Origin: Amycolatopsis sp. CA-128772
GTDB lineage: Bacteria > Actinomycetota > Actinomycetes > Mycobacteriales > Pseudonocardiaceae
Direction of reading: 5' to 3'
Length of the DNA stretch: 64,000 nucleotides
Assembly (NCBI RefSeq): GCF_002904295.1
Contig: NZ_PPHG01000080.1
Coordinates: 142,836-206,835 of the forward strand
The notes below the pieces were generated by a model that saw only the letters and a list, made by a program, of their open reading frames with translations, did no database searches and was not told where the DNA came from. Of this stretch, positions 40,512-54,028 are shown piece after piece. Both the position numbers and the translations under genes were made by a program. Position 1 is the first letter of the stretch. Each line of letters starts with the position of its first letter.

Positions 40512-41831
40512 TCACTGCTGGTACGGCGCCGCCGCGGCCTTGGCCGCCGTCACCAGCGCGCCCTTGTTCTTCGGCCAGAACGTGCTGTCCACGCAGGTGT
40601 AGCGCGGCAGGAACCCGCCGCAGGTACCGCTCGACCCGCCGACCTCGAACGTCACGCTGGCGACGCCGAGCACGCCGTAGGTGAAGTCGTCGGTGGTGCC
40701 GGTCGTGTCGTAGCCGACCGTCTCCTCGTTCGTGCCGACGAGGTAGCCGTTGGACGCCGCGTACTTCGCGCCCAGGCGGCGGTACTGCGCGTCGTTCGGC
40801 GAGGTCGCCTGGGTGAAGCCCCACGGGATGATGATGTCGTTGCCGTAGCTGTGCAGCGTGATCATCGTGCCCTTGGCCGTCGACGGCGCCGGGTCGTTGT
40901 CGCCGGTGCCGCGCTGGTCCGGGAAGATCGCGCGGGCCAGCTGCTCGAGCGCCCGCACCTCGGGCTCGGACCCGGCGCTCACGCCCTGGTAGGTCTCGGA
41001 GCACGCGGAGTTGGAGTCGCCGCCCCACTTGAAGGTCGAGTTCCGGTTGAGGTCGACGCCGATGTTCGTCCCGGTGCAGCTGCCCCGGGAGGTGTTCGCG
41101 TTCTTGCGCTGCAGCTTCGGCGAATTGCCGCCCGAGGCGACGATGTCGACGCCGTCGGGGTTGGCGATCGGCACCACCCACACCTCGGTGGTGTCCAAAA
41201 TGGACTTCGCGGTGGCGTCGGTGGCGTAGCCGTCGGCGAGGTAGTCGATCCAGCGCCAGGCGAGCTCGCCGGTCGACAGCTCGCGCGCGTGGATCTGGGC
41301 CATCAGGAAGAACTTCGGCTTCGGCGACGTCGTCGACAGCGTGCAGTCGCCGGCCTGCTTCTTCGTCAGGCAGATGGCCTGGACGTCGTGGCCGCCCTGG
41401 CCCTTCGTCTTCTTCCAGGACTGCCCGATCGTGTACTTCGTGGCCAGGTCGGGGTGCGCGGCGGCGACCTGCGTCAGGTGGTTCTCGTGCGCGGTGACGG
41501 TCCGGTACCCGCCGTAGAAGGTGTCCGCGGCCAAGGAGTCGGTCCGGGCGGGCAGGTCCTTGTAGACGGTGTCGAAGAACGACGGCCGGAAGCCGAGCGC
41601 CCGCAGCTTCCCGGCCACGGCCTGGCCGCCGACGACGTTGACGGTGCCGGCGTCCCCCTCTTCGACGTCGAAGCCGGCCGCGGCCAGCGCCTGCGCCTGG
41701 GCGGCGGTGGCCGGGACGCGCCAGAACACCGGCGTGTCGGCCGGCTGCGCGCCGGCCGTGCCGCCGAGCAGGGAGGTGAGCAGGACCCCGGTCGCCACGA
41801 GGGCGAGCCGGGACAGGGGCCTTGACGCCAT
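40512..41831 (-). CDS. secreted M14-family zinc carboxypeptidase
   Basis: 439 residues, ATG start, with a signal peptide ending at GGTAGAQPA. The zinc site is H181 and E184 in AQIHARELSTGELAW, with the third histidine in TMITLHSYGNDIIIPWG. GVDLNRNSTFKWG holds the substrate-binding arginine and SVTFEVGG the catalytic glutamate. An N-terminal propeptide-like region (about 30-105) with FDVEEGDAGTVNVVGG precedes the catalytic domain. It should cleave C-terminal amino acids from extracellular peptides. Its stop is 1 base from that of the convergent methyltransferase gene. Confidence 0.93.
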   Translation of the reverse strand: MASRPLSRLALVATGVLLTSLLGGTAGAQPADTPVFWRVPATAAQAQALAAAGFDVEEGDAGTVNVVGGQAVAGKLRALGFRPSFFDTVYKDLPARTDSLAADTFYGGYRTVTAHENHLTQVAAAHPDLATKYTIGQSWKKTKGQGGHDVQAICLTKKQAGDCTLSTTSPKPKFFLMAQIHARELSTGELAWRWIDYLADGYATDATAKSILDTTEVWVVPIANPDGVDIVASGGNSPKLQRKNANTSRGSCTGTNIGVDLNRNSTFKWGGDSNSACSETYQGVSAGSEPEVRALEQLARAIFPDQRGTGDNDPAPSTAKGTMITLHSYGNDIIIPWGFTQATSPNDAQYRRLGAKYAASNGYLVGTNEETVGYDTTGTTDDFTYGVLGVASVTFEVGGSSGTCGGFLPRYTCVDSTFWPKNKGALVTAAKAAAAPYQQ

Positions 41832-41957
41832 CGGGGGATCTCCTCACGCCGCACGGATGGAGGTCCGGTCGGAACCCGTGGTCACCGTACCGGCACGCAC
41901 AGTGTGTCGGCCCGGCGCAAAGGGGTCATACCCCCGAAAGTCGCGAAACGCCGGAAT

Positions 41958-41999
41958 GCCGGAGGGCGGCACTTTCCCGTGAAAGTGCCGCCCTCCGGC
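41958..41999 (-). terminator. very strong hairpin, perfect 19-bp stem, 4-base loop
   Basis: Bases 41958-41976 pair without mismatch with 41981-41999 around a CCGT loop; the stem core is GGAGGGCGGCACTTTC. It starts 11 bases after the stop of the acyl-CoA carboxylase gene on the minus strand, so it should terminate or stabilise that 5.5-kb message. Confidence 0.85.
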
Positions 42000-42010
42000 G
42001 GAAGCGTCGC

Positions 42011-47479
<5,469 letters not shown>

Positions 47480-47724
47480 CGGCTGAGCCTCCCAAGTACG
47501 CACGCGCAGAAGGCGACGCACCTGTCCTGGAACGTCGCCCGCACCTGTGTACACCCTGCTGGATAACGCGGGGTAGACCAATGTCCGCCATGGCGCATGC
47601 CGGGGCGGCTGAGTTGTGGGGACCCGACAAAAAGCGACCCGCACCACATCGTCCGGACCGGCTTTTACGCGAGGTCTGCCACAAAGCCCCTACGACCGGG
47701 AAACAGGGGGTGACGCGGCGGTGA

Positions 47725-47964
47725 TCAGGAGGCGAGCAGGACGTCGGACTCCAGGACCTGCCCGAGCTCGCGGCGTTCGGCTTCCGACAACGGGACGGCG
47801 GCGACCTCGCACCGGCCGTCGGGCCCGGGCGCGGTGGTGACGGCCAGCACCGGCCGCCCGTCGATTTCGCGCAACGTGACCCGCCCACCACAGGACAGGT
47901 CGACGGTCACCCCGGGACGGTCGCGATGCCTGCCCAGCCAGCGGCCGACGAAGTCGAACGTCAT
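47725..47964 (-). CDS. small unknown protein
   Basis: 79 residues from an ATG after GAGGGGAGACCGCG. The sequence FVGRWLGRHRDRPGVTVDLS, then GRVTLREIDGRPVLAV and a helical tail AERRELGQVLES suggests a small beta-sheet domain plus helix. There are no membrane segments. I do not recognise a family. It is 245 bases upstream of the carboxylase gene on the same strand but is probably transcribed on its own. Confidence 0.6.
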   Translation of the reverse strand: MTFDFVGRWLGRHRDRPGVTVDLSCGGRVTLREIDGRPVLAVTTAPGPDGRCEVAAVPLSEAERRELGQVLESDVLLAS

Positions 47965-48041
47965 CGCGGTCTCCCCTCGGTACGCGCTCCCTCGGAGCAC
48001 AGGTGTCGGTACCTGATGCCCCGGATACCGCGGGTTTACAC

Positions 48042-48420
48042 CCGATCGTGCGAACACGTGGGCGGCGCTGCCGCTTGGCGAGCCGCGCGAACTCTTTCAG
48101 CGCTGCACCGATCCGGGGAAGGTTCCCGGTCCCCGACCTTGATCTCCGGCGCGAGTTCCGCCAGCAGCCCGAGCGGGACACGCGGGGTGCGCGCGGCGGC
48201 CCGGGAGATCTCACGGCTCGCATCGCGGGCGAGCAGCCGCGGAAGGAACGCGCCGGCGGCCGGGTTGCTCGCCAGGTCCAAGCGGACGCCCGACAGGTGG
48301 TCCTCGGCGGATTCGCGCACCTGTCGTCGGCGCGGGACGCCCGTCCGGCGGATCAGCCTGATCGCGCCGACGGGATAAGGAATTCGTTGGAATGGCGGGT
48401 TCGCGGCCAAGGTGCACGGC
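48042..48420 (-). pseudogene. possible remnant of a leucine-rich-variant (LRV) repeat gene
   Basis: One minus-strand frame reads ESAEDHLSGVRLDLASNPAA, LPRLLARDASREISRAAART, then PRVPLGLLAELAPEIKVG. The pattern (D-x-x-R-x-x-x-A-x-N/T-P-x-x-P-x-x-x-L-x-x-L) is that of LRV/HEAT-like repeats common in actinobacterial proteins. No start with a ribosome site is visible and codon bias is weaker than in neighbours. It may be the stranded end of a deleted gene. The rest of 47965-48535 shows nothing else recognisable. Confidence 0.35.
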
Positions 48421-48535
48421 AGAGCGATGGGATCCGCCTCCGTTTTCCACGCTACCGGACAACACCGACAAAAACGGCGGGTCGTCCGCCACCCATGAGG
48501 CGCGCCCGGCCCCCGTGCCACCCCATGCTGGCCGG

Positions 48536-48862
48536 ATGAAGCTCGGGCAGTTGACGTCGGCGGCGCGGGAGGTCTTCTCCGCCCGGCTGGTCTACGGCGA
48601 ACCGGTGGAGCAGGGCGGGACCGTCGTCATCCCCGCCGCGACCGTCTTCGGTGGTGGCGGGGGCGGTGAAGGCGGCTCCGGTCCGCTGCCCGTCCGCGAA
48701 GGCGCCGGGTTCGGGGTCTTCGCCCGGCCCGCCGGCGCGTTCGTGGTCCGGGACGGCGCTGTCACCTGGGTTCCCGCCGTCGACGTCACGCGGCTGGGGC
48801 TGGCCGCCGCCGTTGTCGTGGTCGCGCTCGCGAAGGTGCTGGCCAAGCGCGTCCGGTCCTGA
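48536..48862 (+). CDS. GerW/YtfJ-family sporulation-type protein
   Basis: 108 residues, ATG start with only a weak ribosome site. GEPVEQGGTVVIPAATVFGG, then a glycine-rich GGGGEGGSG loop and GFGVFARPAGAFVVRDG match the GerW (YtfJ) family. A C-terminal hydrophobic segment (LGLAAAVVVVALAKVLAK) probably anchors it to the membrane. Bacillus YtfJ is a spore-associated protein; in actinomycetes homologues occur in many contexts and their role is not settled. Confidence 0.82.
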   Translation: MKLGQLTSAAREVFSARLVYGEPVEQGGTVVIPAATVFGGGGGGEGGSGPLPVREGAGFGVFARPAGAFVVRDGAVTWVPAVDVTRLGLAAAVVVVALAKVLAKRVRS

Positions 48863-48941
48863 GCGCGCTCCGCCGGAAGTTCACCGCCGGTTCTCGTCCG
48901 CGTTCGCGTGCGCCGCCTAGCGTCGGAACCCGGAGGTTGCG

Positions 48942-50450
48942 ATGGAGACTGGAGATTTCACCCGGCGGACGCTGCTGCGCGCCGGTGGGGTGGCGGTGGC
49001 CGCCGGGATGCTGCCCGGCGTCGCGTTCGCCGAGCAGCCGGGTGGCTCCGGGAGCCGGACGCGTACCGTCACCGGCACCCTGAAACCGGACGTGCCCGAC
49101 TGGTACTACCTGCCCGTCGACGTCCCGCGCGGGGTGCGGCAGATCGACGTCGGCTACTCCTACGACCGGCCGGCCGTGCCCGCCGGCACCCGGGGGAACG
49201 CCTGCGACATCGGCATCTTCGGCCCCGAAGGCCACGAGCTGGGCACGGCGCGCGGCTTCCGCGGCTGGTCCGGCGGGTTCCGCGACCGCTTCTTCATCAA
49301 CGCTTCCGAGGCGACTCCCGGCTACCTCGCCGGGCCCGTCGAGCCCGGCCGGTGGCACGTCATCCTCGGCCCGTACACCGTCGCGCCGCAGGGCTTGGCC
49401 TACCGCGTCGACATCACGCTCACCTTCGGCCCCGACGGCCCGCCCTTCGAGCCGGACCCGGCGCCGGAGACCGCGCCCGCCCGCGAGCGCGGTCGCGCCT
49501 GGTACCGCGGCGACAGCCACCTGCACACCGTCCACTCCGACGGCCGCCGGACCCCGGAGCAGCTGGTCGCCGACGCCCGCGCCGCCGGGCTCGACTTCAT
49601 CGTCTCCACCGACCACAACACCTCGAGCTCGCAGCTGCAGTGGGGTGCGCACGCCCGCGACGACCTGCTCATCCTCAACGGCGAAGAGGTGACGACCCGC
49701 TCCGGCCACTGGCCGGCGATCGGCCTGCCCGCCGGCACCTGGATCGACTGGCGTTACCGCGCGGCCGACCCGCGCGACTTCCGCCGCTTCGCCGACCAGG
49801 TGCACCGCGCCGGCGGCCTGGTCACCGCCGCGCACCCGTTCGCCAACTGCTTCGGCTGCACCTACGAGTTCGCGCACGAGCTCGCCGACCTGGTCGAGGT
49901 CTGGAACGGCCCGTGGACCCAGGACGACGAGGCGAGCGTCATCCACTGGGACGGCCTCCTGCGCGGCGGCCGGTTCGTCCCGGCGATCGGCAACTCCGAC
50001 GCGCACCACCCGGACCAGCGCGTCGCGCTGCCGCACACCGTCGTGCTCGCCGACCGCCTGCACCGCCGGGAGCTCCTCGCCGGGTTGAAGGCGGGACGTT
50101 CGTGGCTGGCCGAGTCGGCGTCGGTGCAGCTGGACTTCACGGTGTCCGGCGGGGGCGCGGTCGCGGGCATCGGCGACCGGCTCGCCGCGGGCACCGGGAC
50201 GCCGGTGACCGCGCGGGCCGCCGTCGCCGGGGTACCGGGCACCACGGTGACCTTCCTCGACCAGCTCGGCCCGGAGCACACCGAGACCATCGGCGACGCG
50301 GGCGCGGCCACCGTCACGTGGACGACGTACCCCCGCTACAGCCGGTGGGTGCGGGTCGAGGTCCGTCGTCCGGCCGGCGGTCCGAACACGACGGTGCCGA
50401 ACGCGATGGTGGCGATGTCCAACCCGGTTTTCCTCGGCACCGGCCACTGA
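48942..50450 (+). CDS. Tat-exported CehA/McbA-family PHP-domain metallohydrolase
   Basis: 502 residues, ATG start. A twin-arginine signal (FTRRTLLRAGG, then a hydrophobic core ending GVAFA) indicates export as a folded protein. An N-terminal beta-rich domain reaches about residue 180. The PHP metal motifs follow: RGDSHLHTVHSDG (about 190-202), STDHNTSSSQ, NGEEVTT, TAAHPFANCFG and IGNSDAHHPDQ, supplying His and Asp ligands for two or three metals. Relatives include the carbaryl esterase CehA and the DNA pyrophosphohydrolase-like PHP proteins; the substrate here is unknown. Confidence 0.9.
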   Translation: METGDFTRRTLLRAGGVAVAAGMLPGVAFAEQPGGSGSRTRTVTGTLKPDVPDWYYLPVDVPRGVRQIDVGYSYDRPAVPAGTRGNACDIGIFGPEGHELGTARGFRGWSGGFRDRFFINASEATPGYLAGPVEPGRWHVILGPYTVAPQGLAYRVDITLTFGPDGPPFEPDPAPETAPARERGRAWYRGDSHLHTVHSDGRRTPEQLVADARAAGLDFIVSTDHNTSSSQLQWGAHARDDLLILNGEEVTTRSGHWPAIGLPAGTWIDWRYRAADPRDFRRFADQVHRAGGLVTAAHPFANCFGCTYEFAHELADLVEVWNGPWTQDDEASVIHWDGLLRGGRFVPAIGNSDAHHPDQRVALPHTVVLADRLHRRELLAGLKAGRSWLAESASVQLDFTVSGGGAVAGIGDRLAAGTGTPVTARAAVAGVPGTTVTFLDQLGPEHTETIGDAGAATVTWTTYPRYSRWVRVEVRRPAGGPNTTVPNAMVAMSNPVFLGTGH

Positions 50451-50516
50451 ACCCCGTCCCGTGCACCGCGTCTCCCTTTTGGGCAGACTGGTGCGAACGG
50501 GTGACGGGGAGGCAGG

Positions 50517-51332
50517 GTGCGCGGTTGTGGCCTGAAGGTGGCCATGGTCCTGGGTGCGGTCGTGGTGCTGACCGCGGGGATCATCGTGGTGGTGGTGCTG
50601 ACGCGCGGCTCGGTCCGGACGCCGGGGTGCACGGTGGCGCTGCCGGGCGAGAACCAGTCGGCGTACACGTTCACCCCGGAGCAGATGAACAACGCGGCGA
50701 CGATCTCGGCCGTCGGCGCCAAGATGGGCCTGCCCGCGCACGCGGCCACGGTGGCGCTGGCGACGGCGTTGCAGGAGTCGAAGCTGCGCAACCTCGAAGG
50801 CGGTGACCGCGACTCGGTCGGCCTGTTCCAGCAGCGGCCCAGCCAGGGCTGGGGCACGATCGCCCAGCTGCGCGACCCGGTCTACGCGGCGACGGAGTTC
50901 TACGAGAAGCTCGAGAAGCTGCCCAACTGGGACACCCTGCCGATCACGGAGGCGGCCCAGGCGGTCCAGCGATCGGGCGTCCCGGACGCCTACGCGCAAT
51001 GGGAACCCCAGTCCCGGGCGATGGCGGCGGCGTTCAACGGCCAGTTCCCGGCCGCGCTGACCTGCCGGAACCTGACCCTGACGGCCCCCGGTGACCTGGG
51101 TGCGGCGGCCACGCAGGAGCTGGGCGCAGCCACCTTGAGCGGAGCCCACCCGGCGGCTCAGGGCTGGGCGTACGCGACCTGGCTGGTGGCCCGCGCGGAG
51201 GCCCTGGGCGTGGACAAGGTCAGCTTCGCGGGGCAGACGTGGACGGCCGAGTCGGGCGCCTGGGCCGCGGAGGCGACAGCCGGCCAGGACCTTTCCCTGC
51301 ACCAGGCCCCGGCGGCCCGGGTCAGCGAGTAG
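50517..51332 (+). CDS. membrane-anchored lysozyme/transglycosylase-like protein
   Basis: 271 residues from a GTG preceded by GGGGAGG. One N-terminal helix (VAMVLGAVVVLTAGIIVVVV) anchors the protein with its domain outside. ALATALQESKLRNL, with E87 as the likely catalytic acid, and DSVGLFQQRPSQGWGT match the active-site region of SLT/lysozyme-like folds. A second half (about 190-271) with HPAAQGWAYATWLVARAEAL resembles the D-Ala-D-Ala-type or hydrolase-like tail seen in homologues loosely annotated as heavy metal transporters. A peptidoglycan-cleaving role is likely. It overlaps the convergent MFS gene by 11 bases. Confidence 0.8.
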   Translation: MRGCGLKVAMVLGAVVVLTAGIIVVVVLTRGSVRTPGCTVALPGENQSAYTFTPEQMNNAATISAVGAKMGLPAHAATVALATALQESKLRNLEGGDRDSVGLFQQRPSQGWGTIAQLRDPVYAATEFYEKLEKLPNWDTLPITEAAQAVQRSGVPDAYAQWEPQSRAMAAAFNGQFPAALTCRNLTLTAPGDLGAAATQELGAATLSGAHPAAQGWAYATWLVARAEALGVDKVSFAGQTWTAESGAWAAEATAGQDLSLHQAPAARVSE

Positions 51333-52530
51333 CGGCCGCCCAGCGAACGGCCGGGCCCATCGCCCAGCCCGCCGCCAGGAACGCCGCCCCCAGCAGCAGC
51401 CAGCCCGGCAGCCCCCAGCCGACGACCACCGTGCTCAGCAGCAGCGGGCCCACCGCGCGGGCCACCGAAATCCCGCTGCCGAAGAAGCCCTGGTACTCGC
51501 CCTGCTTGTCCGCCGGGGCCAGGGCGAAGCCGATCTCCCAGCTGCCCGCCGACTGCAGCATCTCGCCCGCCACCTGCACCAGCGCGCCCACCACCAGCAC
51601 CGCGAACGCCACCGCCGGCGACGCCCCCAGCGCCGACGAGGCGAACGCCACGCACGACGCGAGCAGCAGCACGCCCGACCGGCGCACCATCCGCGTGGCC
51701 GAACCGAGGGTCGTCAGCCGCCCCGCGACGCGCACCTGCAGCAGGACCACCACGACCGTGTTCAGCACGAACAGCGCCGACACCGTCCAGCCCGGCGCCG
51801 GAGTGTGCTCGACGATCCACAGGGGAATCGCGACGCTCAGCAACGGCATGCGCAGCAACAGAATCGCGTTGAGCGCCGTCACCAGCGCGTAGGGCCGGTC
51901 GCGCAGCACCGCCGACTTCGGTGCCGCGGCGCGCGGGGACGACGTCCGCGGCAGCGCCGGGAGCGCCTGCAGCAGCGCCGCCGTCACGACGAACATCGCC
52001 GCGTCGAGCACGAAGACCGTCAGGTAGGCCGAAGCCGTGTCGGCCGACAGGGCGAGGCCGCCCAGGCCGGCGCCCACCGCCAGGCCGGCGTTGCCCGCCG
52101 ACTGCAGGTGGGCCCGGATGCGCGTCCGGCGTTCCGGGTCGGCCAGCTCCGCCAGCAGCGCCTGGCGGACGGCGGCCAGCCCCGTCTGGCAGCTGCCGTA
52201 GAGGCACGCCGCCAGGACGAACAGCAGCGGCGTCCGCACGAAGAGGAACGCGAGGATCGACGCGCCCGTCGCCAGGGCCAGCAGGACGGCCGAGCCGCGG
52301 GTGCCGTGGCGGTCGGCGAGCCGCCCCAGCGGCACGCCCGCGACCGAGCCGGCCGCCCAGCCGAGCGTCAGCCCGAGGCCGACCTGGGCCGGGGTCAGCC
52401 CGGCGATCCGCGTGAAGAACAGCACCGAGCAGGTCAGGAACGCGCCGTCGCCGAGTGAGCCGGCCAGCTGGGCGGCCGCGAGCAGCCGGCCGGCCCGGCG
52501 GGCCCCCGGACGTTCGAGAAGCACTGTCAT
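51322..52530 (-). CDS. MFS transporter
   Basis: 402 residues, ATG start. Twelve hydrophobic segments; LGRLADRHGTRGSAVLLAL is motif A between helices 2 and 3. GDGAFLTCSVLFFTRIAGLT opens the first helix pair and SGISVARAVGPLLLS lies near the C-terminus. It resembles multidrug-type or peptide-type MFS exporters of actinobacteria. The substrate is unknown. It is divergent from a MocR-type regulator, with CCAAT-containing repeats between the two, and is its likely target. Confidence 0.87.
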   Translation of the reverse strand: MTVLLERPGARRAGRLLAAAQLAGSLGDGAFLTCSVLFFTRIAGLTPAQVGLGLTLGWAAGSVAGVPLGRLADRHGTRGSAVLLALATGASILAFLFVRTPLLFVLAACLYGSCQTGLAAVRQALLAELADPERRTRIRAHLQSAGNAGLAVGAGLGGLALSADTASAYLTVFVLDAAMFVVTAALLQALPALPRTSSPRAAAPKSAVLRDRPYALVTALNAILLLRMPLLSVAIPLWIVEHTPAPGWTVSALFVLNTVVVVLLQVRVAGRLTTLGSATRMVRRSGVLLLASCVAFASSALGASPAVAFAVLVVGALVQVAGEMLQSAGSWEIGFALAPADKQGEYQGFFGSGISVARAVGPLLLSTVVVGWGLPGWLLLGAAFLAAGWAMGPAVRWAAATR

Positions 52531-52552
52531 GGCAAGTACGTTAGAGCCTGGT

Positions 52553-52598
52553 TTGGCCCGATCCCAGATCCAATTCCGCGCAAGAAAATTGGGCCAAT
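52553..52598. promoter_or_regulatory. repeats in the MFS/MocR divergent region
   Basis: TTGGCCC (52553-52559) is the inverse of GGGCCAA (52591-52597). The latter lies within ATTGG-G-CCAAT (52588-52598), and another CCAAT lies between. MocR regulators bind repeated half-sites near their own promoters, so this block is a plausible operator. Confidence 0.45.
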
Positions 52599-52612
52599 GT
52601 AGGGTCGGCGGG

Positions 52613-54028
52613 ATGGACTTCCACGTCAGCCTGGCCGGGCGCGGCGACCTCAGCGTCCGGATCTACCGGCAGCTGCGGGACGCCGTGCTGGACGGCCGGC
52701 TGCGCGCGGGGGAGCGGCTGCCGCCGACCCGCGAACTCGCGCGGCGCCTGGCCGTCTCGCGCAACACCGTCGCGGTGGCCTACGACCGCCTCACCGCCGA
52801 CGGCTTCCTCACCGGGCGCGTCGGCGCCGGGACGTACGTCTGCGCCGAGCTGCCGGCGCCGAAGCCGCGCACCACGCCGTCGAGGAAGGGGCCGCAGCCG
52901 AAAGCGGTCTGGCGGGATCTGCCGCCCCCGGCCACCGCGCCCGGCCGCGCGCCGGTGTTCGACTTCCGCGTCGGCATCCCCGACGCCGCCCTGTTCCCCC
53001 TCGCAACGTGGCGGCGGCTGCTCGCCCGCGAACTGCGGGACACGGCCGGATTCGCGCACTACGCCGAGCCCGGCGGTCACCCCGGGCTGCGCGCGGCGAT
53101 CGCCCGGCACGTCGGCGTCTCCCGCTCGGTGCGCGCCGGCGCCGACGACGTCCTCGTCACCCAGGGCGCGCAGCAGGCGCTGGACCTGCTGTGCCGCGTG
53201 CTGCTCGAGCCCGGCGACCGGGTCGCCGTGGAGGAACCGGGCTACCGGATGGCGCGGCTGCTGTTCGCCTCGCACGGCGCCGACGTGGTCGGCGTGCCGG
53301 TGGACGGCGAAGGACTCGACGTCGCCGCGCTGCCGCCGCGGACGAAACTGGTGTACGTCACGCCGTCACACCAGTTCCCCTTGGGTACACCGATGTCCCT
53401 GGCCCGGCGCACGGCGTTGCTGGCGTGGGCCGGCCGGGCCGGCGCGGTCGTCGTCGAGGACGACTACGACAGCGAATTCCGGTTCTCCGACCGGCCCCTG
53501 GAGCCGTTGCAGAGCCTGGACCGCGACGGGCGGGTGGCGTACGTCGGTTCGTTCTCCAAGACGCTGCTTCCCATGCTGCGCCTGGGTTTCCTGATCGCCC
53601 CGGCATCCCTGCGGGACGCGCTGCACCACGCCCGGCAGCTGTCCGGCTGGCACGGCGACCTGCCCGCGCAGGCCGCGCTGGCCCGGTTCGTCGACGAGGG
53701 CCTATTCGCCCGCCACCTCCGCCGCGCGACGAAGGTCTACGCGGAACGCCACGAGCGCATTACGACGACCCTGGAGCAGGTGTTCGCCGGCCGCCTGACC
53801 GCGGTGCCGTCGGCGGCGGGCCTGCACCTGTGCGCCCTCGCCGGCGAGGGCACGGACCTGACCCCGATCGCGGCCCGCGCGGAAGCCGACGGCGCGGCGA
53901 TCCAGACCCTGTCCGACCTCTGCGGCGGATTTCCCGGCCAGGGCGTGGTGCTCGGCTACGGCTCGATCGCCTCGGAGACCATCGACGCGGGCCTGGCGGT
54001 GCTGGACGCCGCCTGGGGCTCGGCGTAG
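52613..54028 (+). CDS. MocR/PdxR-type regulator (GntR HTH plus aminotransferase domain)
   Basis: 471 residues, ATG start. A GntR winged helix occupies about 1-80 (YRQLRDAVLDGRLRAGERLP, then AVSRNTVAVAYDRLTADGFL). After a linker comes a fold-type I aminotransferase domain: VTQGAQQALDLLCRVLLEPGD, VTPSHQFPLG, VVVEDDYDSEFRF, then YVGSFSKTLLPMLRLG with the PLP-binding lysine. MocR proteins sense PLP or amino-compound adducts and control vitamin B6, GABA or transport genes. The divergent MFS gene is the probable target. Its 3' end overlaps the next convergent gene by 73 bases. Confidence 0.93.
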   Translation: MDFHVSLAGRGDLSVRIYRQLRDAVLDGRLRAGERLPPTRELARRLAVSRNTVAVAYDRLTADGFLTGRVGAGTYVCAELPAPKPRTTPSRKGPQPKAVWRDLPPPATAPGRAPVFDFRVGIPDAALFPLATWRRLLARELRDTAGFAHYAEPGGHPGLRAAIARHVGVSRSVRAGADDVLVTQGAQQALDLLCRVLLEPGDRVAVEEPGYRMARLLFASHGADVVGVPVDGEGLDVAALPPRTKLVYVTPSHQFPLGTPMSLARRTALLAWAGRAGAVVVEDDYDSEFRFSDRPLEPLQSLDRDGRVAYVGSFSKTLLPMLRLGFLIAPASLRDALHHARQLSGWHGDLPAQAALARFVDEGLFARHLRRATKVYAERHERITTTLEQVFAGRLTAVPSAAGLHLCALAGEGTDLTPIAARAEADGAAIQTLSDLCGGFPGQGVVLGYGSIASETIDAGLAVLDAAWGSA

